A DNA stretch of 9,313 nucleotides from the NCBI GenBank assembly GCA_964435625.1, contig CAYTAG010000145.1, forward strand, positions 1 through 9,313, given 5' to 3'. Made by a program: the position numbers and the translations under genes. The notes beneath the pieces are model-generated. The model did not search any database and was not told the DNA's origin. It saw only the letters and a program-made list of their open reading frames with translations. Source of the DNA: PXRE01 sp964435625 (GTDB taxonomy: Archaea > Halobacteriota > Halobacteria > Halobacteriales > PXRE01). Shown here piece by piece: positions 1 through 4,879 of this stretch (positions are counted from its first letter, which is position 1; the number at the start of each line of letters is the position of its first letter).

Positions 1-38
1 TTACCAGTGACCATCCATCGTATGGTACTGTTTCTCGT

Positions 39-54
39 CGCTTAAGCCTTTGGA
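39..54 (-). promoter_or_regulatory. Possible minus-strand promoter at the left edge
   Basis: Read on the minus strand, the sequence is CCAAAGGCTTAAGCG, an A-rich BRE-like stretch followed by CTTAAG in the TATA position, in a locally AT-richer patch. Archaeal spacing would put a transcription start near position 15-20, directed out of the window to the left. A five-codon frame (ATG at 17, stop at 3-1) lies there but is too short to count as a gene. The target gene is not visible, so this is only a motif match. Confidence 0.3.
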
Positions 55-223
55 GAGGGCCGTCGTGGCGTGTGCAGTTGGGAACGCTGTGGGTGTTTTC
101 GAGCAACGTCGTGGCAGGGGTAGTGGAAGGTTCTCGTCGTCGGGTATCGCTTGCGTGTCGGTTTCCGACGCTAGCGGCACACGACAACTAGGGATGTCCT
201 CGCCCTCCCCAACCGCGGGATCA

Positions 224-254
224 GGCCGGCGACCGCCCGCCGTGGTCGCCGGCC
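224..254. repeat. Perfect 11-bp hairpin
   Basis: GGCCGGCGACC (224-234) is exactly complementary to GGTCGCCGGCC (244-254), leaving a 9-nt loop. It is the leftmost of several strong inverted repeats. It could be a terminator-like structure or part of a structured RNA; no T-tract follows on either strand. Confidence 0.7.
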
Positions 255-267
255 TTCTCCCGGCCAC

Positions 268-288
268 CGTCGGAGGCGAGCTCCGACG
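268..288. repeat. Perfect 8-bp hairpin
   Basis: CGTCGGAG (268-275) pairs with CTCCGACG (281-288) around the 5-nt loop GCGAG. It follows the 224-254 hairpin by 13 nt, and the tandem arrangement is unlikely in random sequence even at this GC content. Confidence 0.6.
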
Positions 289-309
289 AGCCCCCGTTCG
301 CGTTGCTCA

Positions 310-414
310 CGGGGACCTCGCGCGCGGTGCTCGCGCGCGCCTAGAGCCTAACTTAACCGCGTGGCGCGCGCTGGCGCGGCCGCCGTGCCGCGCCACAGGC
401 GCGCGAGGTCCCCG
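310..414. repeat. Nested inverted repeat with 16-bp outer arms
   Basis: The outer arms are identical in inverted orientation: CGGGGACCTCGCGCGC at 310-325 and its exact complement at 399-414. Inside lies a second perfect stem, GTGGCGCG (361-368) with CGCGCCAC (389-396), and a GC-alternating stretch at 319-340. A short AT-richer segment (341-357) carries stop codons, so no frame reads through smoothly. The layout suits a branched RNA or a palindromic repeat element; no transposase is linked to it. Confidence 0.7.
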
Positions 415-436
415 CGAACGGATGTGAGCGGGGACT

Positions 437-456
437 CGTCAGAGCTTGCTCTGACG
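437..456. repeat. Perfect hairpin with CTTG tetraloop
   Basis: CGTCAGAG (437-444) and CTCTGACG (449-456) form an 8-bp perfect stem closed by CTTG. A C(UUG)G-type loop is a stable RNA tetraloop, so an RNA-level role is plausible. It lies between the 310-414 structure and the 527-707 element. Confidence 0.65.
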
Positions 457-526
457 GTGGATGAGCACCGCAACGGAGTGAGGAGCGCAATCGGCTGGGG
501 AGGCTGGTGGGTTGGCCGAGCTGTCG

Positions 527-707
527 GGTGGGACTGAAAGCCCCCGCGCGCTGGACGACGGCGGACGACGTAAGGACCGCAGGCCGCAGGCCGAGGACCG
601 CAGCGAGCCGCGCGAGTCGAGCGCGCCGGGGCTTTCTGGCTATTGCTGACCAAGATACCGTCGACAGTGAGCGCAGGAACTCCCCAACGTCAGAAGCCAG
701 TCCCACC
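527..707. repeat. 181-bp element with 10-bp terminal inverted repeats
   Basis: GGTGGGACTG at 527-536 recurs as its exact reverse complement at 698-707. Just inside lies a larger imperfect inverted repeat: GAAAGCCCCCGCGCGCT (536-552) against 620-636, matching at 16 of 17 positions. Between those arms is a short-repeat stretch with GGACCGCAG twice and a tandem GCAGGCC. The nesting fits either a small non-autonomous palindromic element (MITE-like) or a folded RNA. No flanking target duplication is obvious and no transposase is encoded. I infer that it belongs to a dispersed haloarchaeal repeat class, but copies elsewhere cannot be seen from here. Confidence 0.55.
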
Positions 708-726
708 GAACACGTCCAGCGCCGAC

Positions 727-734
727 TTATAAAT
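727..734 (-). promoter_or_regulatory. TATA-like box, orientation uncertain
   Basis: TTATAAAT on the plus strand (ATTTATAA on the minus strand) is a near-consensus archaeal TATA box in an AT-rich pocket. Read on the minus strand, the expected start about 25 nt downstream falls near 703-707, exactly at the edge of the 527-707 repeat element; this is why I favour the minus strand. Read on the plus strand, a transcript would run antisense into the 3' end of the kinase gene. There is no clear BRE on either side. Confidence 0.4.
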
Positions 735-753
735 CCGCCAATACTCCACTTTC

Positions 754-786
754 CAAAGAATTAAACTTTAGAAACTAAAGAATTGG
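754..786 (-). terminator. T-rich terminator candidate after the kinase gene
   Basis: On the minus strand, 40-70 nt past the kinase stop, the sequence becomes T-rich with several TTT/TTCTTT runs, the usual archaeal termination signal. It also holds a small perfect inverted repeat, CTTTAG (766-771) with CTAAAG (775-780), and an 8-bp direct repeat, AAAGAATT (755-762 and 777-784). Confidence 0.45.
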
Positions 787-826
787 GTCGCCCCGTCGAT
801 TCCACGAACGGCCCCGCCACCCGAAC

Positions 827-1954
827 CTACAGCGGGTACTCGCCGTCGATGGTCTCCAGGGCGCGCTCGGCCAGCGCGGGCACGCGGTCTTCCATCTTCG
901 GGTACAGCGGGTCGTCGGCGTCGCCCGCGAGGTGCCGGGCGAAGAACATCTCCCCGAGCGCCGCGAGTTTGTACAGCGCCAGCGTCCGGTAGAACCGCTC
1001 GTGCTCGAACTCGATGCCGGTCCGGTCCTCGTAGCGCTCGACCAGTTCCAGGCGGGTGGGGTACCCCTCGCGCTCGGTGAACTGGGGTTCGAACTCCGCG
1101 GCGACGGCCTCGGGGTCCTTCGGGTCGCGCCAGAACACCAGTAACCAGCCCAGGTCCGTCAGCGGGTCCCCCAGCGTGCTCATCTCCCAGTCGAAGACGC
1201 CGACGAGTTCGGGTGGCGTCCCCGCCTCGCGGCCGTCGGCCGCTCGGCCGTCCGGCGGTCCGTCGGAGCGCGCGCGCCCGAACATCACGTTGTCCAGTTT
1301 GAAGTCGCCGTGGACCAGCGTCGCCGGGTGATCCCCGGGGACGTTGTCGGTCAGCCACTCCATGACGTCGTACAGCGCCGGCACCTCCCGGACGTCGGCG
1401 GTCTTGTCGAACGCCCACGTGAGTTGCTCGGACCACCGCCGGACCTGCCGCTCGGTGAACCCCGGCGGGTGGCCGAACTCGCCCAGGCCGACGGCCTCGT
1501 AGTCGACGGTGTGGATCTCCGCCAGGGTGTCCACGAGTTCGTGGGCGATCCGCTCGCGGTTTGCCGGGGTTGCGAACCGCTCCGGTTCCTCGTCGCGGAT
1601 CACGTCGCCCTCCAGGCGCTCCATCAGGTAGAAGTCGCTGCCGATCACCGAGTGGTCCTCGCAGGCCAGCACCGTCCGCGGGAGTGGAACGTCGGTGTCC
1701 TGGAGCGCGTCGACCACGCGATACTCCCGGAGGACGTCGTGGGCGCGGTCGGCCGTCTCGCCCGGCGGGGGTCGCCGCAACACCAGGTCCCGATCCCCCC
1801 AGGTGACCAGCAGCGTCTCGTTGGAGTGGCCCGCCGCCAGGTGTTCGACCTCGAAGTGCTCTGCCGGCCCGAGTTCCGCCCCGAGGTACGCCGCCAGGGC
1901 GTCCTCGTCGACCAGTCGCCGGACGTACGCCTCCGATACCCCCTCGTCGGTCAT
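827..1954 (-). CDS. APH/choline-kinase-like phosphotransferase (ACAD10/11 kinase-type)
   Basis: This 375-residue protein belongs to the aminoglycoside phosphotransferase (APH) superfamily, in the branch whose members act with acyl-CoA dehydrogenases and phosphorylate small molecules or acyl-CoAs, not antibiotics. The N-lobe shows a nucleotide-loop-like AAGHSNETLLV (residues 40-50) and LVLRRPPPG (57-65). The C-lobe has the Brenner motif HGDFKLDN (H215, D217, N222) and the metal-binding DWE (D255-E257), followed by STLGDPLTDLGW. The start chosen is the ATG at 1954: the frame stays open upstream, but that translation is R/P-rich and unlike the family. A hydrophilic, repeat-encoded insertion of about 20 residues (227-247) separates the two catalytic motifs. 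It lies near a divergent acyl-CoA dehydrogenase, which suggests a joint role in hydroxyacyl-CoA breakdown. The fold is clear; the substrate is inferred. Confidence 0.88.
   Translation of the reverse strand: MTDEGVSEAYVRRLVDEDALAAYLGAELGPAEHFEVEHLAAGHSNETLLVTWGDRDLVLRRPPPGETADRAHDVLREYRVVDALQDTDVPLPRTVLACEDHSVIGSDFYLMERLEGDVIRDEEPERFATPANRERIAHELVDTLAEIHTVDYEAVGLGEFGHPPGFTERQVRRWSEQLTWAFDKTADVREVPALYDVMEWLTDNVPGDHPATLVHGDFKLDNVMFGRARSDGPPDGRAADGREAGTPPELVGVFDWEMSTLGDPLTDLGWLLVFWRDPKDPEAVAAEFEPQFTEREGYPTRLELVERYEDRTGIEFEHERFYRTLALYKLAALGEMFFARHLAGDADDPLYPKMEDRVPALAERALETIDGEYPL
1229..1260. repeat. Palindromic/tandem repeat within the kinase gene
   Basis: GCGGCC (1229-1234) and GGCCGC (1238-1243) form an inverted repeat, and CGGCCGTC occurs twice, 15 bp apart. 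On the coding strand this gives tandem units translated DGRAA-DGREA. It encodes most of the extra loop between the HGDxxxxN and DWE motifs. Confidence 0.45.
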
Positions 1955-2052
1955 GCTCGCCGCTACGACGACCGTGGGGTTGAAACTACCGCCCGGCGGT
2001 CGCTGTCTCGCTTCCGTACAGGGAGCAGTGGGAACAGCCAGCGAGCCCGGGG

Positions 2053-2265
2053 TCACCCGGCGAGCAGGCCGAGGACGCCGACCACGACCATCCCGACCCC
2101 GACGATCCGGGTGAGCATCGCCTTCCAGTCGGCCGGTTCCACCTCCGACCAGGATCGCTTGCTCCCGATCGAGTCCAGTTGCTCCTCGAACCGCGCGAGC
2201 CGGTACGGCCAGATCGCGTTCGGGAGGCCGAACAGCAGGAATAAAATCGCAAGCGGAGCGTCCAT
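2053..2265 (-). CDS. Small two-helix membrane protein, DUF6199-like
   Basis: This 70-residue protein has two predicted membrane segments: residues ~4-19 (LAILFLLFGLPNAIWP) and ~50-69 (ending VGVGMVVVGVLGLLAG). They are joined by a charged loop containing RLARFEEQLDSIG and EPADW. The layout of a helix ending in Pro, a charged loop with W/E-P residues and an R-I-x-G-x-G start to the second helix resembles the small DUF6199-type membrane proteins; that family assignment is from memory and moderate. The function is unknown. The start is supported by a good BRE/TATA element 27 nt upstream, giving a leaderless mRNA. The kinase gene follows 98 nt downstream on the same strand and could be read from the same promoter. 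Confidence 0.75.
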   Translation of the reverse strand: MDAPLAILFLLFGLPNAIWPYRLARFEEQLDSIGSKRSWSEVEPADWKAMLTRIVGVGMVVVGVLGLLAG

Positions 2266-2289
2266 GTGACGGTCCCCGGCGAGCGGCAG

Positions 2290-2300
2290 TATATGCTTTC
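2290..2300 (-). promoter_or_regulatory. BRE/TATA promoter of the small membrane protein
   Basis: On the minus strand the sequence reads GAAAGCATATA: a purine-rich BRE followed by ATATA. The TATA centre is about 27 nt from the ATG at 2265, the spacing expected for a leaderless haloarchaeal transcript. Confidence 0.6.
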
Positions 2301-2372
2301 TGATGGGCTGTCACCGGGCCAGCGGGGCGGCCACGGGGCTGGGGGCTACCGGCTCGACGTCCGGGGTGGCCG

Positions 2373-2382
2373 TACACCTAAG
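2373..2382 (+). promoter_or_regulatory. Probable promoter of the acyl-CoA dehydrogenase
   Basis: TACACCTAAG lies about 29 nt before the chosen ATG at 2407, in an otherwise GC-rich stretch, and could act as a weak haloarchaeal TATA box for a leaderless mRNA. No Shine-Dalgarno sequence precedes the ATG. The 141-bp gap to the divergent small gene therefore carries promoters in both directions. Confidence 0.35.
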
Positions 2383-2406
2383 GCGGTCGCCCGCCCACCA
2401 CCGGGC

Positions 2407-3672
2407 ATGGAGTACCACGACCCCGAGCGGGGCCAGGAACTCGCCGAGCGGGTCCGCCAGTTCGTCGACGAGGCGGTGATCCCGGTCGAGCGCGAGGTGC
2501 TGGGCGACGGGCCGGTCTCGGACGAACGGGTCCAGCGACTCCGCGAGGAGGCACGCGAACGGGACCTCTACGCCCCCCAGGTCGACGAAGGGTACGGCGG
2601 GCTCGGACTGTCGTTCCGGGAGGTGCTGCCGGCCTTCGAGGCCGCCGGCCGGAGCCTGCTCGGCCCGGCCGCGATCCGCGTCGACGCCCCCGACGAGGGC
2701 AACATGCACACCCTCGAACTGCTGGGGACCGACGAGCAGAAGGAACGGTGGCTGGAGCCACTCGTCGCGGGCGAGATTTCATCGGGTTTCTCGATGACCG
2801 AACCGATGCAGGGCGCGGGTTCGGACCCGAAGATGATCCGGACGACCGCCGAGAGGGACTCCGCCGAGCGAAACTCGGCTGATCCCCGAGAAGCCTCGGC
2901 TTCTCGGGACGGCGACGAGTGGGTGATCGACGGCCACAAGTGGTGGACGACCAACGGCGTCGAGGCGGACCTGCTGATCGTGATGGCCCGCACCGACGCC
3001 GAGGCCCACCCCTACGAGGGCTGCTCGCTGTTTCTCGTCCCGGCGGACGCCGACGGCGTGGAGGTCGTCCGGGACGTCCCCCACACGGGCGGGGAGGTCC
3101 GGGGGAGCAACCACGCCGAGATCAGGTACGAGGGAGTCCGCGTCCCCGAGGAGAACCTGCTGGGCCACGAGAACGCCGGCTTCGCGCACGTCCAGCAGCG
3201 CCTCGGCCCCGCGAGGTTGACCCACTGCATGCGCTTCTCGGGGATGGCCGAGCGCGCGCTCGACGTTGCCAAGGCCTACGCCACCGAGCGGGAGGCGTTC
3301 GGCGACCGCCTGGCCGACAAGCAGTCGCTCCGGTTCGACGTGGCCGACCTCGAGACGCGACTCCACGCCGCCCGCTGTATGGTCCGGCACGCCGCCGACG
3401 AAATCGACGCCGGCAGGGAGGCACGGGTCCCCATCTCGATGGCGAAGACCTTCACCGCGAACGTCGTCCAGGACGCCGTCGACCGCGCCGTCCAGGTCTG
3501 TGGCGGCAACGGCATCGGCAAGGACCTGCCGCTGGCGGACTTCTACGAGAACGTCCGGGCGTTCCGGATCGTCGACGGCGCCGACGAGGTCCACAAGCGG
3601 GTCGTGGCCCGGGACGCCTTCGAGGACGTCGACCCCGCCGCCATCGAGGGGATCACCAGGTACGACGGTTGA
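2407..3672 (+). CDS. Acyl-CoA dehydrogenase, ACAD10/11-like
   Basis: This 421-residue flavoprotein of the acyl-CoA dehydrogenase family has the N-terminal helical domain (1-125), the beta-domain FAD/substrate signature GFSMTEP (127-133) with GSDPKMIRTTA, WVIDGHKWWTTNG (172-184), and the C-terminal helical domain with QVCGGNGIGKDLPL (363-376) and RIVDGADEVH (387-396). The residue aligned with the catalytic Glu of medium-chain enzymes (in YEGT) is Asp390, within a DGxDEVH motif as in ACAD10/11-type members, so plain alpha,beta-dehydrogenation should not be assumed. The ATG at 2407 gives the usual family N-terminus; the 47 extra upstream codons are G/R/P-rich. A 17-residue insertion after TTAER (about 151-167) is encoded by palindromic DNA. 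It is divergent from the kinase and small membrane protein genes. Confidence 0.92.
   Translation: MEYHDPERGQELAERVRQFVDEAVIPVEREVLGDGPVSDERVQRLREEARERDLYAPQVDEGYGGLGLSFREVLPAFEAAGRSLLGPAAIRVDAPDEGNMHTLELLGTDEQKERWLEPLVAGEISSGFSMTEPMQGAGSDPKMIRTTAERDSAERNSADPREASASRDGDEWVIDGHKWWTTNGVEADLLIVMARTDAEAHPYEGCSLFLVPADADGVEVVRDVPHTGGEVRGSNHAEIRYEGVRVPEENLLGHENAGFAHVQQRLGPARLTHCMRFSGMAERALDVAKAYATEREAFGDRLADKQSLRFDVADLETRLHAARCMVRHAADEIDAGREARVPISMAKTFTANVVQDAVDRAVQVCGGNGIGKDLPLADFYENVRAFRIVDGADEVHKRVVARDAFEDVDPAAIEGITRYDG
2855..2910. repeat. 51-bp palindromic in-frame insertion with 5-bp direct repeats
   Basis: GGGAC occurs at 2855-2859 and again at 2906-2910, exactly 51 bp apart. Between them lie two hairpins: GCCGAG/CTCGGC (2863-2868, 2874-2879) and the perfect 11-bp pair CCCGAGAAGCC/GGCTTCTCGGG (2885-2895, 2898-2908). 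The segment reads in frame as a hydrophilic peptide and uses codons rare in the surrounding gene (CGA, GCT, GAT, TCT). Removing 17 codons restores the normal family sequence TTAERDGDEWVIDG. Confidence 0.6.
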
Positions 3673-3736
3673 TCCCACGAACCGGGAATCGGGGCAGGGT
3701 CCTTTTCGCTGGGAACCCAAGGTGTGGACGAAAACG

Positions 3737-4378
3737 ATGTACGACCGCATCCTGGTTCCCACGGACGGCAGCGACGGGTTCGACCGGGTCGCCGGGGAGG
3801 CCATCGGCCTCGCGGCCCTGGCCGACGCGACCGTCCACGCGCTGTACGTGATCGACCCCCGGGCCGTCGACTACGAACCGTCCCCGGAGGCCCGCGAGAC
3901 CGTCGAATCGGAGCTCCGGGCGACCGGCGAGGAGGCGACCGCGGCCGTCGCCGACCTGGCGGCGAACCGCGGCGTGGACGTCGAGCGGGTAGTCCGGGTC
4001 GGCATTCCCCACCGCGAGATACTGGACTACGCAGACGAGGTCGCCGCGGACCTGATCGCGATGGGGACCCAGGGCCGGACCGGCCTGGACCGCCTGCTGC
4101 TGGGCAGCGTGGCCGAGCGCGTCGTGCGGATGAGCGACCGGCCGGTCGTGACCGTCAACCTGGGCGAGGCGGAACGGGCCGTCGCCGACGAGGAGGCGGC
4201 CGTCGACGCGGCAGCCGAGGCGCTGGAAGCCGAGGGCCACGAACTGCGCGAGGTCCGCGAGGACCCCTACCGGGAGGCCTCGACGTGGGTAGTCCCGGTC
4301 ACCACCGCGGACGGCGAGCGGTTCAACGTCCACGTCAACGCCGTTACCGGCGAGGCCCGGGCGGCACGGGTCGGGTGA
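3737..4378 (+). CDS. Universal stress protein (UspA) with extra C-terminal domain
   Basis: Residues 1-140 of this 213-residue protein are a UspA domain: MYDRILVPTDGSDG at the start and the nucleotide-binding signature G-x2-G-x9-G-S (G110, G113, G123, S124), so ATP binding is likely. The ATG at 3737 gives the canonical UspA N-terminus; AGGTG at 3720-3724 could be a weak ribosome-binding site, and CCTTTTC at 3701-3707 may be a TATA-like or terminator T-tract. Unusually, about 70 residues follow the Usp domain: an acidic, Ala-rich helix (150-165), then an apparent beta-rich part (HELREVRED, STWVVPVTT, ERFNVHVNAVTGEARAARVG). The helix followed by FNVHVNAVTGE recalls PepSY-type domains; that match is tentative. 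It is convergent with a single-domain Usp, with a 42-bp gap. Confidence 0.88.
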   Translation: MYDRILVPTDGSDGFDRVAGEAIGLAALADATVHALYVIDPRAVDYEPSPEARETVESELRATGEEATAAVADLAANRGVDVERVVRVGIPHREILDYADEVAADLIAMGTQGRTGLDRLLLGSVAERVVRMSDRPVVTVNLGEAERAVADEEAAVDAAAEALEAEGHELREVREDPYREASTWVVPVTTADGERFNVHVNAVTGEARAARVG

Positions 4379-4420
4379 CCGCGACGCCGGCGAGACGACG
4401 ACTGTCCCGACCGCGCCGGA

Positions 4421-4798
4421 TCACTCGTCGATCATCGGGACGACCAGCACCGGCACGTCGACGGTCCGGAGGACCCGCTCGGTGACGCTACCCAGCAGAT
4501 AGCGGTCCAGTCCCCTCCGGCCGTGGCTGCCCATCACCACCACGTCAACGCCGCGGTCCGCGACGTAGTCGGCGATGACCTCGTGGGGCGTCCCCTCGAC
4601 GATCGCGGTGTTGACGTGGAGGCCGGCGTCGCGGGCGCGCTCGGCGGCCGACTCGACGGCGTCGCCGTCGTCGTCGGAGTCGCCGACGTGGAGCACGTCC
4701 AGCGTCGCGTCGTACTGTCTGGCCTGGTCGATGGCGTGCTCCAGCGCCACCGCCGCGCCCTCGCTGCCGTCGGTCGGGAACAGGATGACGTCGTACAT
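4421..4798 (-). CDS. Universal stress protein (UspA family)
   Basis: This is a compact single-domain Usp of 125 residues, the usual family length. It starts MYDVILFPTDGSEG and carries the nucleotide-binding signature G-x2-G-x9-G-S (G90, G93, G103, S104) followed by VTERVLRTVDVPVLVVP, so it probably binds ATP and dimerises through the last strand. It shares the GLDR-x-LLGSV-x-ERV core with the neighbouring Usp at 3737-4378, but lacks that protein's C-terminal extension; the two could be an old duplicate pair. It is divergent from hemE with an 81-bp gap that holds promoters for both genes. The minus-strand promoter is not obvious; TTCAAG about 30 nt upstream is a weak candidate. Confidence 0.9.
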   Translation of the reverse strand: MYDVILFPTDGSEGAAVALEHAIDQARQYDATLDVLHVGDSDDDGDAVESAAERARDAGLHVNTAIVEGTPHEVIADYVADRGVDVVVMGSHGRRGLDRYLLGSVTERVLRTVDVPVLVVPMIDE

Positions 4799-4841
4799 CT
4801 GCGCTGGGCTATTCCCCGGACCCACTTGAACGTGCGCGGTT

Positions 4842-4856
4842 CCGAAAGGATTAGCC
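4842..4856 (+). promoter_or_regulatory. BRE/TATA promoter of hemE
   Basis: CCGAAAGG followed by ATTAGCC matches the haloarchaeal pattern of an A-rich BRE plus a degenerate TATA box. The TATA centre (about 4852) is 27-28 nt from the hemE ATG at 4880, predicting a leaderless mRNA. No operator-like palindrome is apparent. Confidence 0.55.
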
Positions 4857-4879
4857 ACGGCGGGCGAGAAGGCCGGACG

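Larger units (their letters stand above)
1..826. other. Gene-poor, structured intergenic region
   Basis: I see no convincing protein gene or RNA gene of a known family here. The open frames present (for example the minus frame 267-1, ending in DGHW before a stop) have low-complexity R/P/A-rich translations, start inside inverted repeats and match no family I recognise. Positions 1-220 are visibly less GC-rich than the genes to the right, which may mark older mobile DNA or simply non-coding sequence. Positions 220-710 are a series of perfect inverted repeats, listed separately. Positions 720-790 are AT-rich, with a TATA-like box and T-rich tracts on the minus strand. The region is probably a mixture of haloarchaeal-type repeat elements and regulatory DNA; a non-coding RNA is possible. 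Confidence 0.6.

Noticed and set aside
1..267. Minus-strand 88-codon open frame ending exactly at the window edge
   Set aside because: Its N-terminal half lies in the 224-254 hairpin, the translation is P/R/T-rich with no family resemblance, and a promoter-like motif lies inside its 3' part. It was not supported as a gene.
300..640. tRNA or rRNA fragment in the structured region
   Set aside because: I could not find a T-arm (GTTCRA) with matching acceptor and anticodon arms, or any recognisable rRNA segment; the stems are long simple palindromes instead.
353..706. Minus-strand frame starting GTG at 706, just downstream of the TATA box
   Set aside because: The first ~25 codons look plausible and the spacing fits a leaderless start, but the rest is an R/A/P-rich read-through of inverted repeats. 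A non-coding transcript or repeat explains it better.
754..784. AAAGAATT direct repeats as a target-site duplication of an insertion sequence
   Set aside because: Only 14 bp lie between the copies and nothing resembling an element is there; it is more likely AT-rich terminator sequence.
1310..2269. Long plus-strand open frame antisense to the kinase gene
   Set aside because: Typical high-GC shadow frame: the translation is rich in R, V, G and D without motifs, and the opposite strand has clear kinase motifs.
1955..2377. Upstream extension of the kinase frame (141 extra codons)
   Set aside because: The extension is R/P/G-rich, overlaps the small membrane protein gene on the same strand, and lies before the natural family N-terminus at the ATG at 1954.
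2779..3804. Long minus-strand open frame antisense to the acyl-CoA dehydrogenase
   Set aside because: Shadow of the dehydrogenase; no motifs, and codon-position GC favours the plus strand.
3737..4798. The two Usp genes as a toxin-antitoxin or defence pair
   Set aside because: Both are ordinary UspA folds in convergent orientation; nothing in the sequence points to toxicity or phage defence.
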